A stretch of 64,000 nt of DNA from Albula goreensis (GCA_022829145.1 CM040744.1:8777001-8841000), one strand, 5' to 3'; numbered from the stretch's first letter, positions 14,581-27,940 are shown. Notes: generated from the sequence alone by a model not told the origin. Numbers and translations: made by a program.

Positions 14581-17165
14581 TTTAATTTTGAGTAAAAATT
14601 GAATTCAGGTCTTAGCGTCTCTCTCTCTCAAACAAATGTGTAACGCTCTCATTTGGGCCACTGGTCAAGAAATTAGCGATAGAGGCAGTAAGATGGAATT
14701 TTGCACTTCATATGTGGCCAAGTGGTTGTGCTGAAGAGCAAGATACTTAACCTAAATTTATTGGAGGTTTTTTCACAATTCATAATTACTTTTGTCAGCC
14801 TCTATCTCAGCCATTTGAAATACCATTACCACACACTATAACTAAAATTAATGTGGAGAAGCAGCGCATTAACATGATAAATTCTGTTCCAGTCCTGCAC
14901 AATCAAGTCAGGAGCTATCAATCACGGGAAACAAGACAGGCTCTGTGTGTATGAAAGCAAGTTAGATCATGTTGTTTGTGTTTCATGTCCCTCGAATTTT
15001 TCAAATGACACGCTGAAAAATGACCCCAGAACCAGGAATTTTAATCTGGGGCATGTGACGCTCTTATTTTAGTTTATAATGAAAAAAAAATCGATTTTTA
15101 ATGTTTGGATTTCATCAAAATGCTTGTCAAAACTTTCCTGTGTTCAGGACAGCTCAGGTTTGATGGAAGGTATGAGCCACAAGAAATATTCAAATGATCC
15201 AAACTGTCAGCATGAAAAAGCGAAAATGGGGTCAGTGAAAGTACATGTAATTCTCTGGATGGTAACATTAAAGCACACAGAAAACACACTGAAACAGGTG
15301 TAAACCTGGCCAGGCATTTTAAAGTGTATTTTAAAGTGCATTTTAAAAACACCGTTTTTAACACCTTTCTTCTGTTTTAATTTGATCAAATTTTAGAATT
15401 TTAATTGCAACTACAAGCATGTCCCGTCACTACAACATGCACCAATCAAAATCTGGGAGAGTACAGATTAGCACGAGATCCTCTGAAGCATGAGATGCCA
15501 GCTGCCACTTCTTTTCCCTCTACAATCCACTGGCTGCGAGCCAGTGAGCAATGAAGGGCTGCCCTGCCAAATGAAGCCCTCCTTCCCAGGGTTACACTGC
15601 AGTCAAATGCATGCTACCCCTTGGGGGCTACCAGCAAAGGGAGAAACAAATACGGTCAGGGCTTGATTACAGGCCATTACCCATAGATATTTCACTTTAT
15701 CTGAACACACCACCAGACAGTTCCATCAGCAGTGTTTTCAGTCCTTTTAATCTCTAATCCTGAGAGAAAAAAGCAAAATATTTTGTTAGCTCATGCTACT
15801 CTCAAATAAAGAAATCAGTGGCTTTGATCTTTAAGAAAACATGGTTCCTGCAGCTATTTGGAATACCAGATATTGAACGCAGCATCAAGCTTAGACATGA
15901 AATGCAACTCTTTAAGGAAGTCAATATCTTTCTAAAGATACAGAAAGCAAGAAAATCACACCCATCCTTTAAAAAAAATTATGAAAGTGCAAAGACCAAA
16001 ATGAGACTTTTCACAAAACCACTAAATCCATACGTGATTATGTGTGTGATGCATACAAATTCATACAGAACCTTGGTGAAAGTACCATAAATAGAAATTA
16101 GCATCAAATAATCGTTCCATATTTACACTTACACTGAATGATGACATAATGGTACAATGATCCAAGTGTCATGATCCAATTTGATTAATGATCCAATCTG
16201 ATTAACTATAATAATGAAGTTACAAATCCAGTGCCACACAGATAATTTAGGCTGTATTTTGCATACTAATTTATAAAGGGGAATATGTATTGAAGCAACT
16301 CAGGGCAAGTACATTTATCAAATGAGAAGTGCCACCTGGGGCTAATGAGAATGATTATGATTGCAAACCCACTTCTTTAAAAACTATTGTACACTGTTGC
16401 CTTTACACCAGATCATTAAATCTACCAGTTCCTTTCTTTATGCATTATTACCTCTCCCAGACACGCTCACAAGCACGCACCACTCCAAAAACCTGAACGC
16501 AAAAACATCTGGTTATAGTCGCACCTGGACTCGTGAATTGCCACACTGGAGACATTCTGAGTTCAGGAGCTTTTCACATGCTATATAATGGCTTCAGCTC
16601 CTTGTCATCAGTATATTCTTGAGGTGAAGGCCGGGGGGACCATATGGCCCTTACTGTTTTCCAAGTAGGCCTCTGCCAAATAACAGTACCCATCTGGTCC
16701 ACTAGCATAGCATTCACATAGAGGAAGACTAGGAAGACGATAATTTCCCTATGTGTTTGATTGCTATCACACCTGTCATTGCAGTAACACGGAAAAGAGG
16801 GGGTGGATGAAATTATTCAAATATGTGCCCTTTGCAGTCATATATTCACATATATTCAGTTGAATATGCTATGCTAATGTTTAATCCGCTGCAGTGAACC
16901 TAATGTATTCTGTCCAATCCGCTCCAATCGCTACTACATTGTGTGCCGTTTATAGTCTCCACACCGCACTCACATCACTCTCTCAGGGTCAATGAAAACT
17001 TTTATTGTTTTTTTTTCCCTCTTCCACACCACAAATATCCAACCGGAGCAGATCTTATTGGTATGCAGCTCAGTGCCTTTGACTGCAGCCTTCTTCACTC
17101 AGTGTGTGTCCACGCAGTGGCACAGAGGAGGCACACAGGACTCAGAGGAGCCATCACAACCCCAC

Positions 17166-17650
17166 TGTCTCGCACATTCACACACACATGCATACACACA
17201 CGTACGCACGCACACACATACACACAAAGAAATAAACAAATTAAACTCCTATCCACAGGCACATGTGAATAAATGTTCATACACACATAAACAAATGCAT
17301 TTATACGCATGCTAGTTTCTTCTGCTGTCATGCAAACACAAGTAAATGCTCACACACACACACACACACACACAAATACAGCCATGTCCACAAATAAATA
17401 TTCACATCTTTCAATGCCTGTCACGTCTAATACATTCAGTTCACTCATACACACACGCACATGATATATAAGCATATGGATACAGAACCACATTCAGATA
17501 TGTACTTAGGTACTTAGACATAGACTCATGCACACAGAGCTATTCTTATACTGAGAGACACATTCAAACACACACACACACACACCCATTCACGCACATA
17601 TGCACAAACACACTTGCCGACCTGTCTCAGTCATGCAAACATGCTTTAGC
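17166..17650. repeat. CA-rich microsatellite cluster
   Basis: Several interrupted CA runs (17176-17226, 17350-17374, 17566-17585) with CATACACA and CACGCACA variants spread across about 480 bases. The plus- and minus-strand frames over it are low-complexity (THTHAYTH-like and VCVCAC-like) and not genes. Confidence 0.9.
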
Positions 17651-18419
17651 TCAGTGTAGCAGGATGGCACAGGTCTCACACCACTGACCTGGGAGAATGT
17701 GAAGTCCCCACCGTCCCAAAGGATGGCAGCGCTGTCTCAAAGTAAGCTCCCAAGCACCATCATGCATATGATGCCTTGTCACTTTAAGCACGAACGCTTT
17801 CATGAACAAGGGACGTCTGGGCCGTTAAATCCCCTCCAACAAAGTACAGGCCGAGAGATCCGTCACCGCTCATAGACAGCTCCATGAGTGAGTAAAGCAG
17901 TGTGCATTTCAATACCACCATGTCTCCCTGCAACTGAGAACCAAGGGATTGTTCTTGCCAGCCAAAAAAACAGGGGTAATAGCCCCCTTAGAACTACACC
18001 ACACACTCAGCAAAAAAATCCTAATTCAGCTGGACAATTAACATTCCACTGCAAATGACACAAAAGTGCAAATTATGCGTTCTGAAACTTTGCCTTGGGG
18101 AAAAAAATATGTGTTTCTCAGAGAGGCCTCAGATATATTATCCTCAGGTAATGATTCTAATTAGGTCAATTAAGAAAACTATAAAAAATATATGATATGA
18201 GCTCAGGGGTGTTGCGGATCCAGTATGGTTCATTTATTAGCAGCTGTAAAACGCACTGGTATAATACTAGGGTGAAAATATGTTATTCACTTAAAGTGAA
18301 CATGGAACAATAATATCGGGTAATTAATCAAATCCTCTTCAACTGCAATGACTGCGTTTTTGCAAGCTCCTCAGTACGCACATGTTCACGTGAATCAGTT
18401 TACCGCCACTCTTTTTGGA

Positions 18420-18760
18420 GAAGAGTCACTGTTTTAAGCGCGACGGCCGGATAAGTGTTTTTAGCTCTCATTATACCGCTTTTCCTTAGTGCTAAGAGGC
18501 GCGCTGCGAAGAGGTGGATGCGTTGTATGAGGAATGGGTCAGGCAGCTCGGATAATACTAGGGACTTTGGGGCTTTCCAGCGACATAAATCACAGTGACT
18601 TTCTGAATAGCCTCATAAAGCGCCGTGCCATTGCAATTCAGTGCACGGCGCGCGGGCTTTCTTCAGCATGCAGATCATTAGGAGGCTCCTCAGCAATCAA
18701 GTAATGCGCGTGATGAAATGCTTCCACCAGTCACCGAGCGCGCAGAAAAGAATGAAGCCT
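18420..18760. promoter_or_regulatory. CpG-richer block in grid2 intron 1, candidate regulatory DNA
   Basis: This island, 2.6-2.9 kb inside intron 1, has many CpG dinucleotides in AT-rich surroundings and a 9-bp GC stem (GCGCCGTGC at 18620-18628 pairing with GCACGGCGC at 18643-18651). Just left of it is TAATATCGGGTAATTAATCA. An intronic enhancer or alternative promoter is possible, by inference from composition only. Confidence 0.3.
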
Positions 18761-21329
18761 CGCATTTAGGTTGATATCACCGATTTTTTCTTTCTTTTAC
18801 AGCTACAAAGAGATTAGAAAGGGATTACTTCCAACATCGCCAAAATGTTGCTTAAAATAGTTCACCCTCCCCTATAAACCGGTAGGTATTTTGGTGCAAT
18901 AATGTGTTCCTCACGTAATAGAAAGCGACACAATTGTAACTGAACTGCATCAAATGCCATGCCGGTTTTTATCAGTGTTTCACAAGACGAACACGGTCGT
19001 TTGTATCTGGTTTTTCGCATTTGGCTAGCAACAGTGCTTCCAAATATGAATACAGATGAGTACGAAGTATTTTCTGGGCAGAAAAACCTTGCAAATGCAA
19101 CCGCTTATGTAAGTGATCTCTCTGTTACAGCAATGCAACCGACTTGCGGGGGAAATTAGGTATCGATTTAAAAAGGCTCCTGAGAAAAAGGAAATTGTGC
19201 AAAACTTAGTTTTCTATACCTTGAAAACAAATAGTATTGTGTTGCAGTTTTCTCCACTTGCAAATTAATTTGATTATCTGTAATAAGGATGAAAAGTTAA
19301 GACTTTAATGTTGGTGGTATTGTTATCTGGAATGTATTATATTATTATTATTATATTAATAACAATAAAAATATTGGATGATGTTGTCACTGTCAGGGTT
19401 GTCTTTGTTGTCATTTTTGTTCGTGAGGCGTATTGATTATTTTCATGGGTATGTACTAAATCCAACGGATGACGTATTCTCAACCCCTTAAGGAAGACCG
19501 TGCATCTCCCGAATCAAAACTGCGCACTCAATCCGAAAAGGAGTTACGCTTCGTTAACTTCCCACTGATAATCAAAAATACTCATCTCCCACATTTCTGT
19601 GGAAGATCAGGGTTTCCTTTATACTGTGTCCTTCCTACGCAACGAATTACGCTTCCTGAGAACGGGTAGGAAAAGCTCGGGTCCACTGTCAGTAGCCTTA
19701 CCGAAAGCGCTGAATGACCAAATGATCTGCTACCAGTGCAACATAATACATTAAGTTTAAGATGATCCAAGACAGTCTATCCCTCTAGTCCTCGTTTTAG
19801 GCTGAACAGATTGACCGATTAAGGCATAAAAAGTTAGAGTAATGTAATCAGAAATACTTTAACGGTCGAAGTGCTTGGCGTTTGAGGTGTGCTCAAACGT
19901 GACGAAACAGCACACTGGCTGCCGTGGGCGTCTAAAATTATTTGCAACAAGTGTGGGGACGAGTAGGCAAGCGCACTGTTTGTGTATACCTCCAACCTTG
20001 AATCCTGGTACCTACATAGAATTCGTTGTGTCAAATTAAACCAAATAATTTAGCTAAACACAGATATTTACATACAACTCAACACACAGTAAATTTGGGA
20101 TGGATACGTGCCCCGAGCCTCACACCAGTAATAACTTGAGCATAAATTAAATTAGGCCCAGCTGCATTCATTAATAGGGGCAATCATTTTCACGAATATT
20201 AATAAATGTGAAGATGAGCGTCTTCCCTGCACAAGTCATTCCCTTCACGCTCTTCTGTTTCGGGGAATTGAGTCGTACGTGTTGACCCATTTGGAACTCT
20301 CCTCTTTTTAAACGCGCCGCTGCTTCACGGCCACTCTGCGTCCATCCTGCCAGGCAGCTGCCCGGCGCAGCCGCTCCGCACAGCAAGCACGCGCACACTC
20401 ACAGACACACAGTGTCAGGAAAATGACAAGAGAGAGTGCGACACTGGCACTGTGCTCTACTTGTAGCTTACGACTCAGGCGGAATCTTAAGAACACACGA
20501 AACATTCTGCCTCGAATAAAGGTGTGAGCTGAAATCACACCATACGCATAATTGCATTTCAATGCGTCCTCTGTTTTATACAAAGGAAAATGAAGCACAG
20601 AAAATCAGGCATATATTCGCTGGGTGAATTTCCACACCCGCAGCGTCCCCTGTCCATCCATAGAGATCACGTAGCCTTATACTCAAACCACCTGTTTTCA
20701 CCCGGCAAGCGCGCCTCGTAGGATATTTTTAAACAGAAAATGCAAACAGACAACAGCGGTATCAATCCCGCAATTCCAAGAATCATCAAGTTGTGCAAAA
20801 AGTCACGAAAATCACTGCACATTTCACAATTTGAAAAGGGTAGGCCCATCACATCGTAAATATAAATGTTTAATGCAATGAAGTAATATTATGTGTCCGA
20901 ACCATCATGTGAAGTTCTCTATATTTTCACACGTATATTACTTGGGTTTCCAGAAGACATTTTGTGCAGGCTTGAGCTGTTCGTGTGGGGGTGAAAAATT
21001 GCTCTCCCTGCGGTGTTCCTATACACCACAATCCACCGGAGGATCGTTTCATTCCACCCAATTTAATATGCAAATTAAAATCGTGATTTTTGCGATGTAT
21101 GTGGATATCTATTGAAGTGATTGCCAATATGAAAAAACTGGAATGTTTTTTCACTTGAAACTCGTGGTGAAGCTATTGTTGTCCCCCTTTTCTCTTGAGT
21201 CGTTTATATTAAAAAAAATTATAAATCAAATTCATTTAGCAAAACGTGAACGCGCATGAGCTTTAGCTGAAGCAGAAAAACGTCCCATGGAAACTCCTCT
21301 ATTGACGTCGTTTGAAGAAAACGTATACA

Positions 21330-21335
21330 ACTTAC
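21330..21335 (-). other. grid2: Splice donor of grid2 exon 1
   Basis: Read on the minus strand the junction is CACATCG|GTAAGT, a full consensus donor. It splits the glycine codon after one base (phase 1). The frame continues past it only with non-receptor residues (KLYTF...), which shows that the conserved sequence stops exactly at this site. Confidence 0.88.
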
Positions 21336-21423
21336 CGATGTGTATGATGGAATCGGAGAGCACAGGATTCCACCTCAGACTCCAGGATATGGTCAGAAAC
21401 AACACTGCCGGAATAACTTTCAT
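21336..21423 (-). CDS. grid2: grid2 first coding exon (signal peptide and N-terminus of glutamate receptor delta-2)
   Basis: This exon encodes the first 29 residues, plus one base of codon 30, of a delta-type ionotropic glutamate receptor. The family sits at the postsynaptic membrane of cerebellar Purkinje cells and binds cerebellins through its amino-terminal domain. The frame starts MKVIPAVLFL, a hydrophobic signal peptide with a Trp-Ser pair, and ends SDSIIHI(G). From memory, DSIIHIG is the invariant start of mature GRID1 and GRID2, and cleavage just before it is likely. The ATG has G at -3, and an in-frame TAA lies five codons upstream (21436-21438), so this start is well supported. The exon ends in phase 1 at a GTAAGT donor, as expected where the family continues into its AIF(D/E)E segment. 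GRID2 is preferred over GRID1 because of the two-tryptophan leader pattern and because ccser1 lies upstream on the same strand. Later exons are outside the window. Confidence 0.88.
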
Positions 21424-22070
21424 CTCTCCCGCAGTTTAAGGCTGTTTTCCCTTCGGAAGTGCCGAAGCCAAAATGCGTGCGAGGTGATAGTTTTAAATCC
21501 CGAGCGGCTGTGAACACTTGGCAGTGGAGGGAAACGCTCCGGGAAGGGGCGTTCAGTCTTCTTTGCTGCCGCCTCGCTTTGGTTCTCTTTTGCCTAATTG
21601 AAGCTGCTTTCAGTTGTAAAAGAAATTATCTCCAGAAACCCTGTTTTTAAAAAATCCTATGCTCGTCAAATCATCCTGAATTCACACGGCTTCTCCTCAC
21701 CAGCATCCAGCAGAAACTAATCCGATCCAATCCGAAGCAGGAACAAAATCAAATCAAATTTTGACTGTTAACAGGGTTCCCCCTCCCCTTGCGTTTCTGA
21801 CATGCAGGTCCCGGTCTGACTGAGAGAGGACCGAGATTTGTGCTTCATAGACGTTGCATTTTGCTCAGCTGAAATGGTGAGCGAAATATAGCAGATGAAC
21901 TTCCATATTTCGTGCAGCAGCAACTACATGCAAGGAAGTTAAATATCCGTATCAATAAGGTCTGTATTTAAGACATTAATACAAACGCACGGATTCAAAT
22001 TCTTGGTTTTAAAAGGCTTTCCATATTCCGATGAGCAGCCGAGCACAGACGTCCCTTGGTTTTTCGGAGA
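21424..22070 (-). other. grid2: Probable grid2 5'UTR
   Basis: This is the sequence immediately upstream of the grid2 ATG. It is moderately GC-rich near the start codon, with an in-frame stop 15 bases upstream, and AT-richer around 21900-22020. The right-hand limit is inferred from the pyrimidine-rich initiator-like run at about 22066-22084 and is not proven. I see no convincing 5'UTR intron, though one cannot be excluded without transcripts. Confidence 0.5.
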
Positions 22071-22440
22071 GAGAGAGAGAGAGATCCAGAGCTTTATTCT
22101 CCACAGAACGCGCAATGACGGCTCCGCATGCGGATGCTCGCCGGCGCTTGTTGGGTGAGGTATGCTGTAGGGGAGGCGAGCAGAGGAGAGAAGCAACTAC
22201 TCGAGCAGCATCAGCAGCCTGCCGCGCGCTGTCTGGAAGTGAATTACCTGAGAGGGAGACAGGAGAGAGAGAGGCTCACAGAGGAGGGGGTGGGGGTGGG
22301 GGGTTCTGGGGGCGGGTGGAGGGGAAGGGGGTTAGCAACACAACAATCTGTGAGTCTCTAGCTCCTCCCAGTCCGGCTTCAGCTACTTTTCTCTTCCGCA
22401 GTGCACACTTCTCCTGGATCTGTGGCTCTTGAGCTAATCA
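22060..22440 (-). promoter_or_regulatory. grid2: Candidate grid2 promoter (CpG/GA-rich block)
   Basis: This is a CpG-dense, G-rich island in otherwise AT-rich DNA, 0.65-1 kb upstream of the grid2 start codon. On the minus strand it holds a CT dinucleotide run (22066-22084) that could act as an initiator. A TATA-like GAATAAAG (around 22091-22098) lies about 15-30 bases before it. A G-rich stretch (22282-22335) gives C-rich, Sp1-like sequence on the transcribed side. Position, base composition and orientation suggest a promoter; the start site is inferred. The plus-strand frames here are low-complexity GA/G-rich artefacts. Confidence 0.5.
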
Positions 22441-23664
22441 AAAAGATAGCTAATTCTTACCAATTCTAGAATAAAACAAAATTCTTTGAAAATCTTCGCA
22501 ATCCACATAGAATTGGCTATATAGGTCATGGAAAGCAATGGTTTGACTTTTCCAACACATTGCATTTGACAATTTAAGGTAAAAAGCATGTTGGATATTT
22601 ACATAAATATTTAAATTGGATGCTCTCGGGAGTTTGCCAAAGGTCTGAAAAAGGTTTCAGTTTTCAATTACACCTGTTTGAAAAATATGTGGTGAGCTCG
22701 CTATTTATTTCATTCCTGATTACGGCCTGACCTTGATTCCCCTTGAAATAATGGAGCAACCACTAAAGTATTCATGATTGGAGAGGAAGGAAAGTGTATC
22801 ACAGAATGCCCTGATAAAACGTTGACAGCAGCTGATTTAATAATGTTTATCATTATTCCTTTTCACCAACTACCATGTTGTTCACACGTATATGATATAT
22901 ATTTCAGAAAGAAACATACTATCATAGAACATATTATTACTCTGAAGGATGGCAATTAGTCATATAATAATAAAAGTGGATAGATCATACCTTTACATAA
23001 ATATTCATTGACAGATAAGGTATTTCATGTACTTGTTTGCAGCACTATGTTAAATGGTCAACATACAAGTATAATTACACTGGTAATGATTTTACCAGTG
23101 TAAGCTCAACTGCAGAGTGTAAGGAGAGGCAGCTGGCACAGCATGTTCTGGAGCAGAGTGCATGCTTTGATATGCTTTTCAAAATTGACAGCTCAGGCTG
23201 TAGCAGTGATGAAATATAATTGAGCATTCAAAATTGGGAGGGAAACACAAAGCACTTACTTAACTGCAGTGTGTTCACACAGATAAGTGGTTTTGTGTAC
23301 ATAATATAAAGTACAACCCTATCTAATATTCGATAATGTGATTGCAGGTTTTAACTGAAGCGCAGTGTCTGACCGTTGTTCCATACAGAGGGGCTGCAGT
23401 CAGTGGCTCTGTGGAGAACCCTCCCACAGATGGTTAAAAACTTGACCTGTTACCCAATAGGCTTCAGTACAGTGGTACTTTAATCACTTACAATTGTCAG
23501 TGATGTATCACTGTAATAAGATGAGCAGTTGCCCATGGGTGAAAATCAATCCAGACTGTGGAATACTCAGGGTTAAATATGAGCATATTTGAAATTAATA
23601 AACCCTGTAGGTGGCCACTGTGTAGATGGGATGAAAGAGTCCACAGCACGGAAGTTGCAGAAAA

Positions 23665-23760
23665 ACACTTCATTAATTATGATTAATTATTCATTTTCAT
23701 CAAACGGCCACGGTTGATATAATGTCACACTGATCAATGATGGAAGCCTTTCGTTCCTGT
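23665..23760. promoter_or_regulatory. Homeodomain-motif cluster upstream of grid2
   Basis: CATTAATTATGATTAATTAT is followed by TCATTTTCATCAAACGGCCA and CACTGATCAATGATGG. The dense TAATTA and ATCAATGATGG-type motifs, 1.2-1.6 kb upstream of the promoter candidate, are what an enhancer core often looks like. No comparison is possible here. Confidence 0.3.
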
Positions 23761-24454
23761 CCATTATTCACAGTCGGGAGAAGAATCGCTTGTTAAGCAA
23801 TTGCAGTAATTGATTTTCCGAATGGAATGGATATTTTAACGTCTGTAGTGTTTTGGTGTGTGCGATCACAGCAAATTTCATAACTATCACAGCAAGCAAC
23901 CTTTTACAAATGTCGTTGGAGGGGTCACAGAACTACATTTATGCCATTGAAAGCATCTGATTACCTATATAATGGAATTGTGAAGGCAGGAAGTTGTACA
24001 AAGTTGTCAATTGTTGCAGGAAGAGGAATACTTTTGACAGTAATAGTACAGACACAAGCTGATGAAACTGGTCTTCCATCCCACAAGACAGCAACTTTAC
24101 CAACCCACCAAAACACCAAGTTTCATTACAAAGCAAAATGTCCTGCGGCAATGTTCTTCTTTGCAACATCTCCCTATCTGACAGACTTGATCACTGAAAT
24201 ATTAATTTTGTGTTTTGATTGTCTCTGGCCTCATTACATTCTGATTTTGTGAGAGGAGGAATTTCAGGTTTTCTAATCATAGCCAAAACATATGATTATT
24301 CAGTGACATGTTTTCAAACAATTTTCCTACCTTCAAAATTATACAATAAAATTAAATTTTGTATAGCCTACATTTTGTTATAACTGGAATTTATTTTGTG
24401 TTTCACTCATTAATTTATGGATTAATTTATTCATAAATTAAAGTGCATGTTTGT

Positions 24455-24610
24455 GGTGTAGCTGGGTGTCCCACAGCTGGGTGCTCGAATCCCTGGTGCA
24501 TCATTACCAGCTACAGCCAGAGGTCCACACTGGCAAGGCAACGATTAGCTCAGCCTCGCCGGTGAAAAATAGGGGTTAAGCAGATTAAAATGCTCAGATT
24601 CATCATTCTC
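24455..24610 (+). mobile_element. tRNA-derived SINE, copy A
   Basis: The segment from GTGTAGCTGGGTGTCCC through GTGCTCGAATCCC (B-box-like) to CCACACTGGCAAGGCAACGA, CTCAGCCTCGCCGG and AAAAATAGGGGTTAAG aligns with 63510-63690. The promoter-box motif and two dispersed copies point to a SINE. The body after the tRNA-like head (GGTCCACACTGGCAAGG...) is the best-conserved part between the two. Confidence 0.7.
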
Positions 24611-25446
24611 AAGCAGCCCAAACCCCCCCCCCCCCGCCGGCTCAGAGTGCGCAGGTCTGTGAGCTGGTCTTATTTTGACTGTTTTCCTCCAGAAGTATAA
24701 GCATTGTGTGGCTGGTGTCACATCTGCAGTAAAAAAACAAAGGCACCTTGCAAAGTCAATTAGAGAAGTCACATGCGTATCACATGCCCTCCTGAATCTG
24801 TGGCACAAGTTTGCTTAGTGAGGCTGAACTGTGATTCAGTTCAGGTAGGGAAACAGGGGGGATTAAAATACTTATTTTACTGAATTTGAAAAGAAAGGAG
24901 TAAACAGCAGAGGAGTCAGGAGAATTTCATAACACTATTCCAATGTGATGAATTACTATACCACTAAAGAATATTGTTATGATTTCTAACACTGAGACTT
25001 TGGCTGAACTATTGCTGCCTATTTCAATGATTACTTTCCATATAGGAGACCAGTAATAAATGTTTTGGTTGCTTTGTATTGTGTATATAAAGCCATGATA
25101 ACACTACATAAAACCGTATTCTTTCTTTGGCCCATTTTGTTTATCACTTGCAAGGAAAAATTCAATGTCCAAAGTGCAAAAAAATTAAATAAAAACAATA
25201 ACTATATCTCATATTCTGCTATGCCTAGGGTCTGGGTAAGTTATTTAACTTTAGTATTAGGAGAAAAGGCACCATGTAACTACAGTTACAATGTGTTTAC
25301 AAAGGGCCAAATCTAGATTTGAGTTGTGAGCCACTTGAGTGCATTTTCTGTGTAATGGTGGACCCAAATTAAGCTGGCAGAAAATGTGCTAAAGCAGTGC
25401 TAGGGTCAGGTCTGGATTCAGCCCTAAGTGGCTATCTGGTTCCTGG

Positions 25447-25632
25447 TTTGGATTCTATCAATATACATCCTTAACGTTGGCTTAAAAATGTATGTAAGTG
25501 AAAAGTTTATTTTATCAAGGACGTGGTTTGATGAATGAATTTTGAGGATAAATTGCATCAAACACCATGTTTGAGCACAAACTGAGCTTGAAAGTTAAAA
25601 GATGGATGAATGTTGATTGAATCACAGTCATA
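25447..25632. mobile_element. Short non-autonomous DNA transposon with terminal inverted repeats
   Basis: The left end (TTGGATTCTATCAATATACATCC) and the right end (GGATGAATGTTGATTGAATCAC) are imperfect inverted repeats of about 23 bases enclosing about 140 bp of AT-rich DNA without a frame. The left-end motif GGATTCAATCAACATTTGTC recurs at 2790, 6729 and 14437. A MITE-like element of roughly 185 bp is the simplest reading. Target-site duplications are not clear. Confidence 0.55.
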
Positions 25633-27940
25633 ATCACTGTTTGTAAAGCTCGTTTTGATTTGATACTAAAAGGCATGATGATGAAGGCTGTATTTCAAAT
25701 AAGATAAACACTGGATAGTCTTTTGTGTTGTTCAGAGCATACAGAGAAATAATGTTGACTAAACAGGATAGGGAATGTTCTTTGGCCACTGCTCTCATGG
25801 TGTAGTTTGACTAGAGGTAGTCATACGGCGTGCCTCATATATAGTGTGTTTTCAGTCTAGTGATGCTGTCCATGGTACCTGTACTGACTCCTGACTGTTC
25901 TAATGCTGACTGTGGCCTGCAGCTCCACAGGACGGCATGTAAATCACTGTAGCTTTACCCTGCAATGGAGGACTTCGGTCAGCAGGGTTTTCTTCTTCTC
26001 ATTGCACAAGAGTGCCTCCTCAATATGGTCAATAGGGTACCCAGAGATTTTTTGCACCTTATGTTCTTGAAATGAGTGTGCTTCTGCAAAGGGCTGACTG
26101 TGTAGTCCAGCTGGTGGAGGAGAATATGTGATCGTCTGTGTTTTCCCAAGTTAACCCAGGACTATTTAGTGTTGGAACAGTGAATACACTTGTGAGTAAG
26201 AGTGGAAAAATTGGAATAAAATACAATTTGAGGATAAAAATTGGTATAAAATGTAAACATTCAACAGTGCTGACTGATTCTTTGAATGCTATAATTATTC
26301 TCTTCATAAAAGATTTACTTGTCATATATGTCAATTATTCCCACTTAAACGTTCTATTCTCACTAGATCTGAGCACTTACCATAATTTACTATATTAGTG
26401 TAATAAAAATAAAAAATTGCTCTCTTCATTGCAATGTCACATAATGTTAATATTGTGTGACATAATGTTAAGCAGTTAAACTGTTAAAATACCAACAATA
26501 TGTTTTATTATATTATAATTCATATTATTAAACACATTTTGGTACAAAGCTGTAACCACATAATCTTAATGGGCTGGGTATTCTGTATACTGTTAGGCCT
26601 ATAGCCTGAGGGTGAAGGTATTTAACCAGGTAGGTTATTGACAGCAGACATTAAAAGATTGAACTTTGCTCTGACAAATTCCTGATTGCTGTCAAAAGTG
26701 AAGCATAATTCCATAATGGCAGCGAAGCAAGGGGGGATCTTCAGGATTTCATTATAAGATGAACTGAATGAAATGGAGATTAACTGCCGATACCGAGGCC
26801 CAGGACAGCCTAGGAGATTATCAAGGGCACAAGAGAGGAGTCTCTCGTACCCAGATGTGATTTCCAAGATTGACAAGTGCACCAGCCTTGTGGATCGTCC
26901 AGAGTGGAGGACATTCCACCTGAAAGGGGTTGGCAGGGTTGTGGCGGAAAACACAGACGAGTTGTCTGAGACTTGAGAAAGCTGTTAATCATCATCATGC
27001 AAAAACCGGACCTTGCAATGATGATCACAGAAACCAGAGGCTTGGTTCTGTCACATGACCCCTCGAGGCTAACTCTTCAACATACAGCTTGCTAACTCGT
27101 AAAAGTACACTGCAAACTTATCTTTTGTTAGTACAGTTAACATTCTGTGTTTACTGTACATGTGTATGTATGTGTAATATGGCTTCTGTGACAAATACAT
27201 GTAATTTTTACAATCTATATATCCTATCCTCATAGGGGGCCAGGCTTCAGAATTTAAGTTTTTCCAGAATCTTAAATCAATGTTTTTGTGTGCTTGTACA
27301 AAAGCATAAAAGGCCAGCAGAGAGCCATGCGCTGCGCAGTGGATCAATCGAAACAGTTCCCGTGTGTTGTGTCTTTTAAAAAACACTGCAGGCCAATCTA
27401 TGAATCGACAGACAGTGCCATTAACATTCATTATCCAATAAAGCTGTCAACAAAAATAGCAAGGATAAAAATAAGGAAGGCCAGGGTTACTTCATGTGAT
27501 GAATATGAAATACATATTAAACTGTGGCATCGGCACATAGTTTACATTTTAAGTGGCACTGTCCCTGTATATTGCTCAAAATATGAAATATTTTGCTTGT
27601 GGTTGGGGAATGTGACTTAGACTCAGGGCCTTGTTAGTTATGGATCAGCTTGGCTCTTCCCTGAATGATGTAGTTGCACCCAGGGGCTGCTGGGAGGAGT
27701 GAGTACAGTGGCCGCTGTCATACCATCTTGTGAGCGCTCACAGAGACCCAGTGATGGCCCATTAACTGCAGTGATTGGATCAGGAGTGTAATAAAGAACG
27801 GGGAGGCACAGCATGTTAATGCAGACCCAGACGAACAATGTGGAGGTCATTAACACAAAGGTCCCACCTCCCCTCTGTCGGGTGGCCGATTGGATGGAGG
27901 GATGGACGGACTGACAAACTGACCAATCAGAGGCAGGGGG

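Larger units (their letters stand above)
1..21335 (-). other. grid2: grid2 intron 1 (5' portion; continues beyond the left edge)
   Basis: More than 21 kb downstream of exon 1 holds no second receptor exon that I can recognise. This is in keeping with the very long first intron of vertebrate GRID2. The DNA is mainly AT-rich with short open frames only. Its content is repeats (related elements near 2790, 6729 and 14437; a foldback element at 11587; a CA-rich tract at 17166-17650) and a few CpG-richer islands (1650-1760, 3400-3680, 18420-18760, 20300-20410). In 1-1600, 4000-6500, 7000-8800, 9700-11500, 12500-14100, 14600-17100 and 19000-20250 I see nothing beyond homopolymer runs and ordinary intronic sequence. 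Confidence 0.8.

Noticed and set aside
22031-22432. 133-codon plus-strand frame upstream of grid2 as a divergent gene
   Set aside because: GA/G-rich composition (RERERS, GGGGGGG) in a promoter-like CpG block explains the open frame; no family resemblance.
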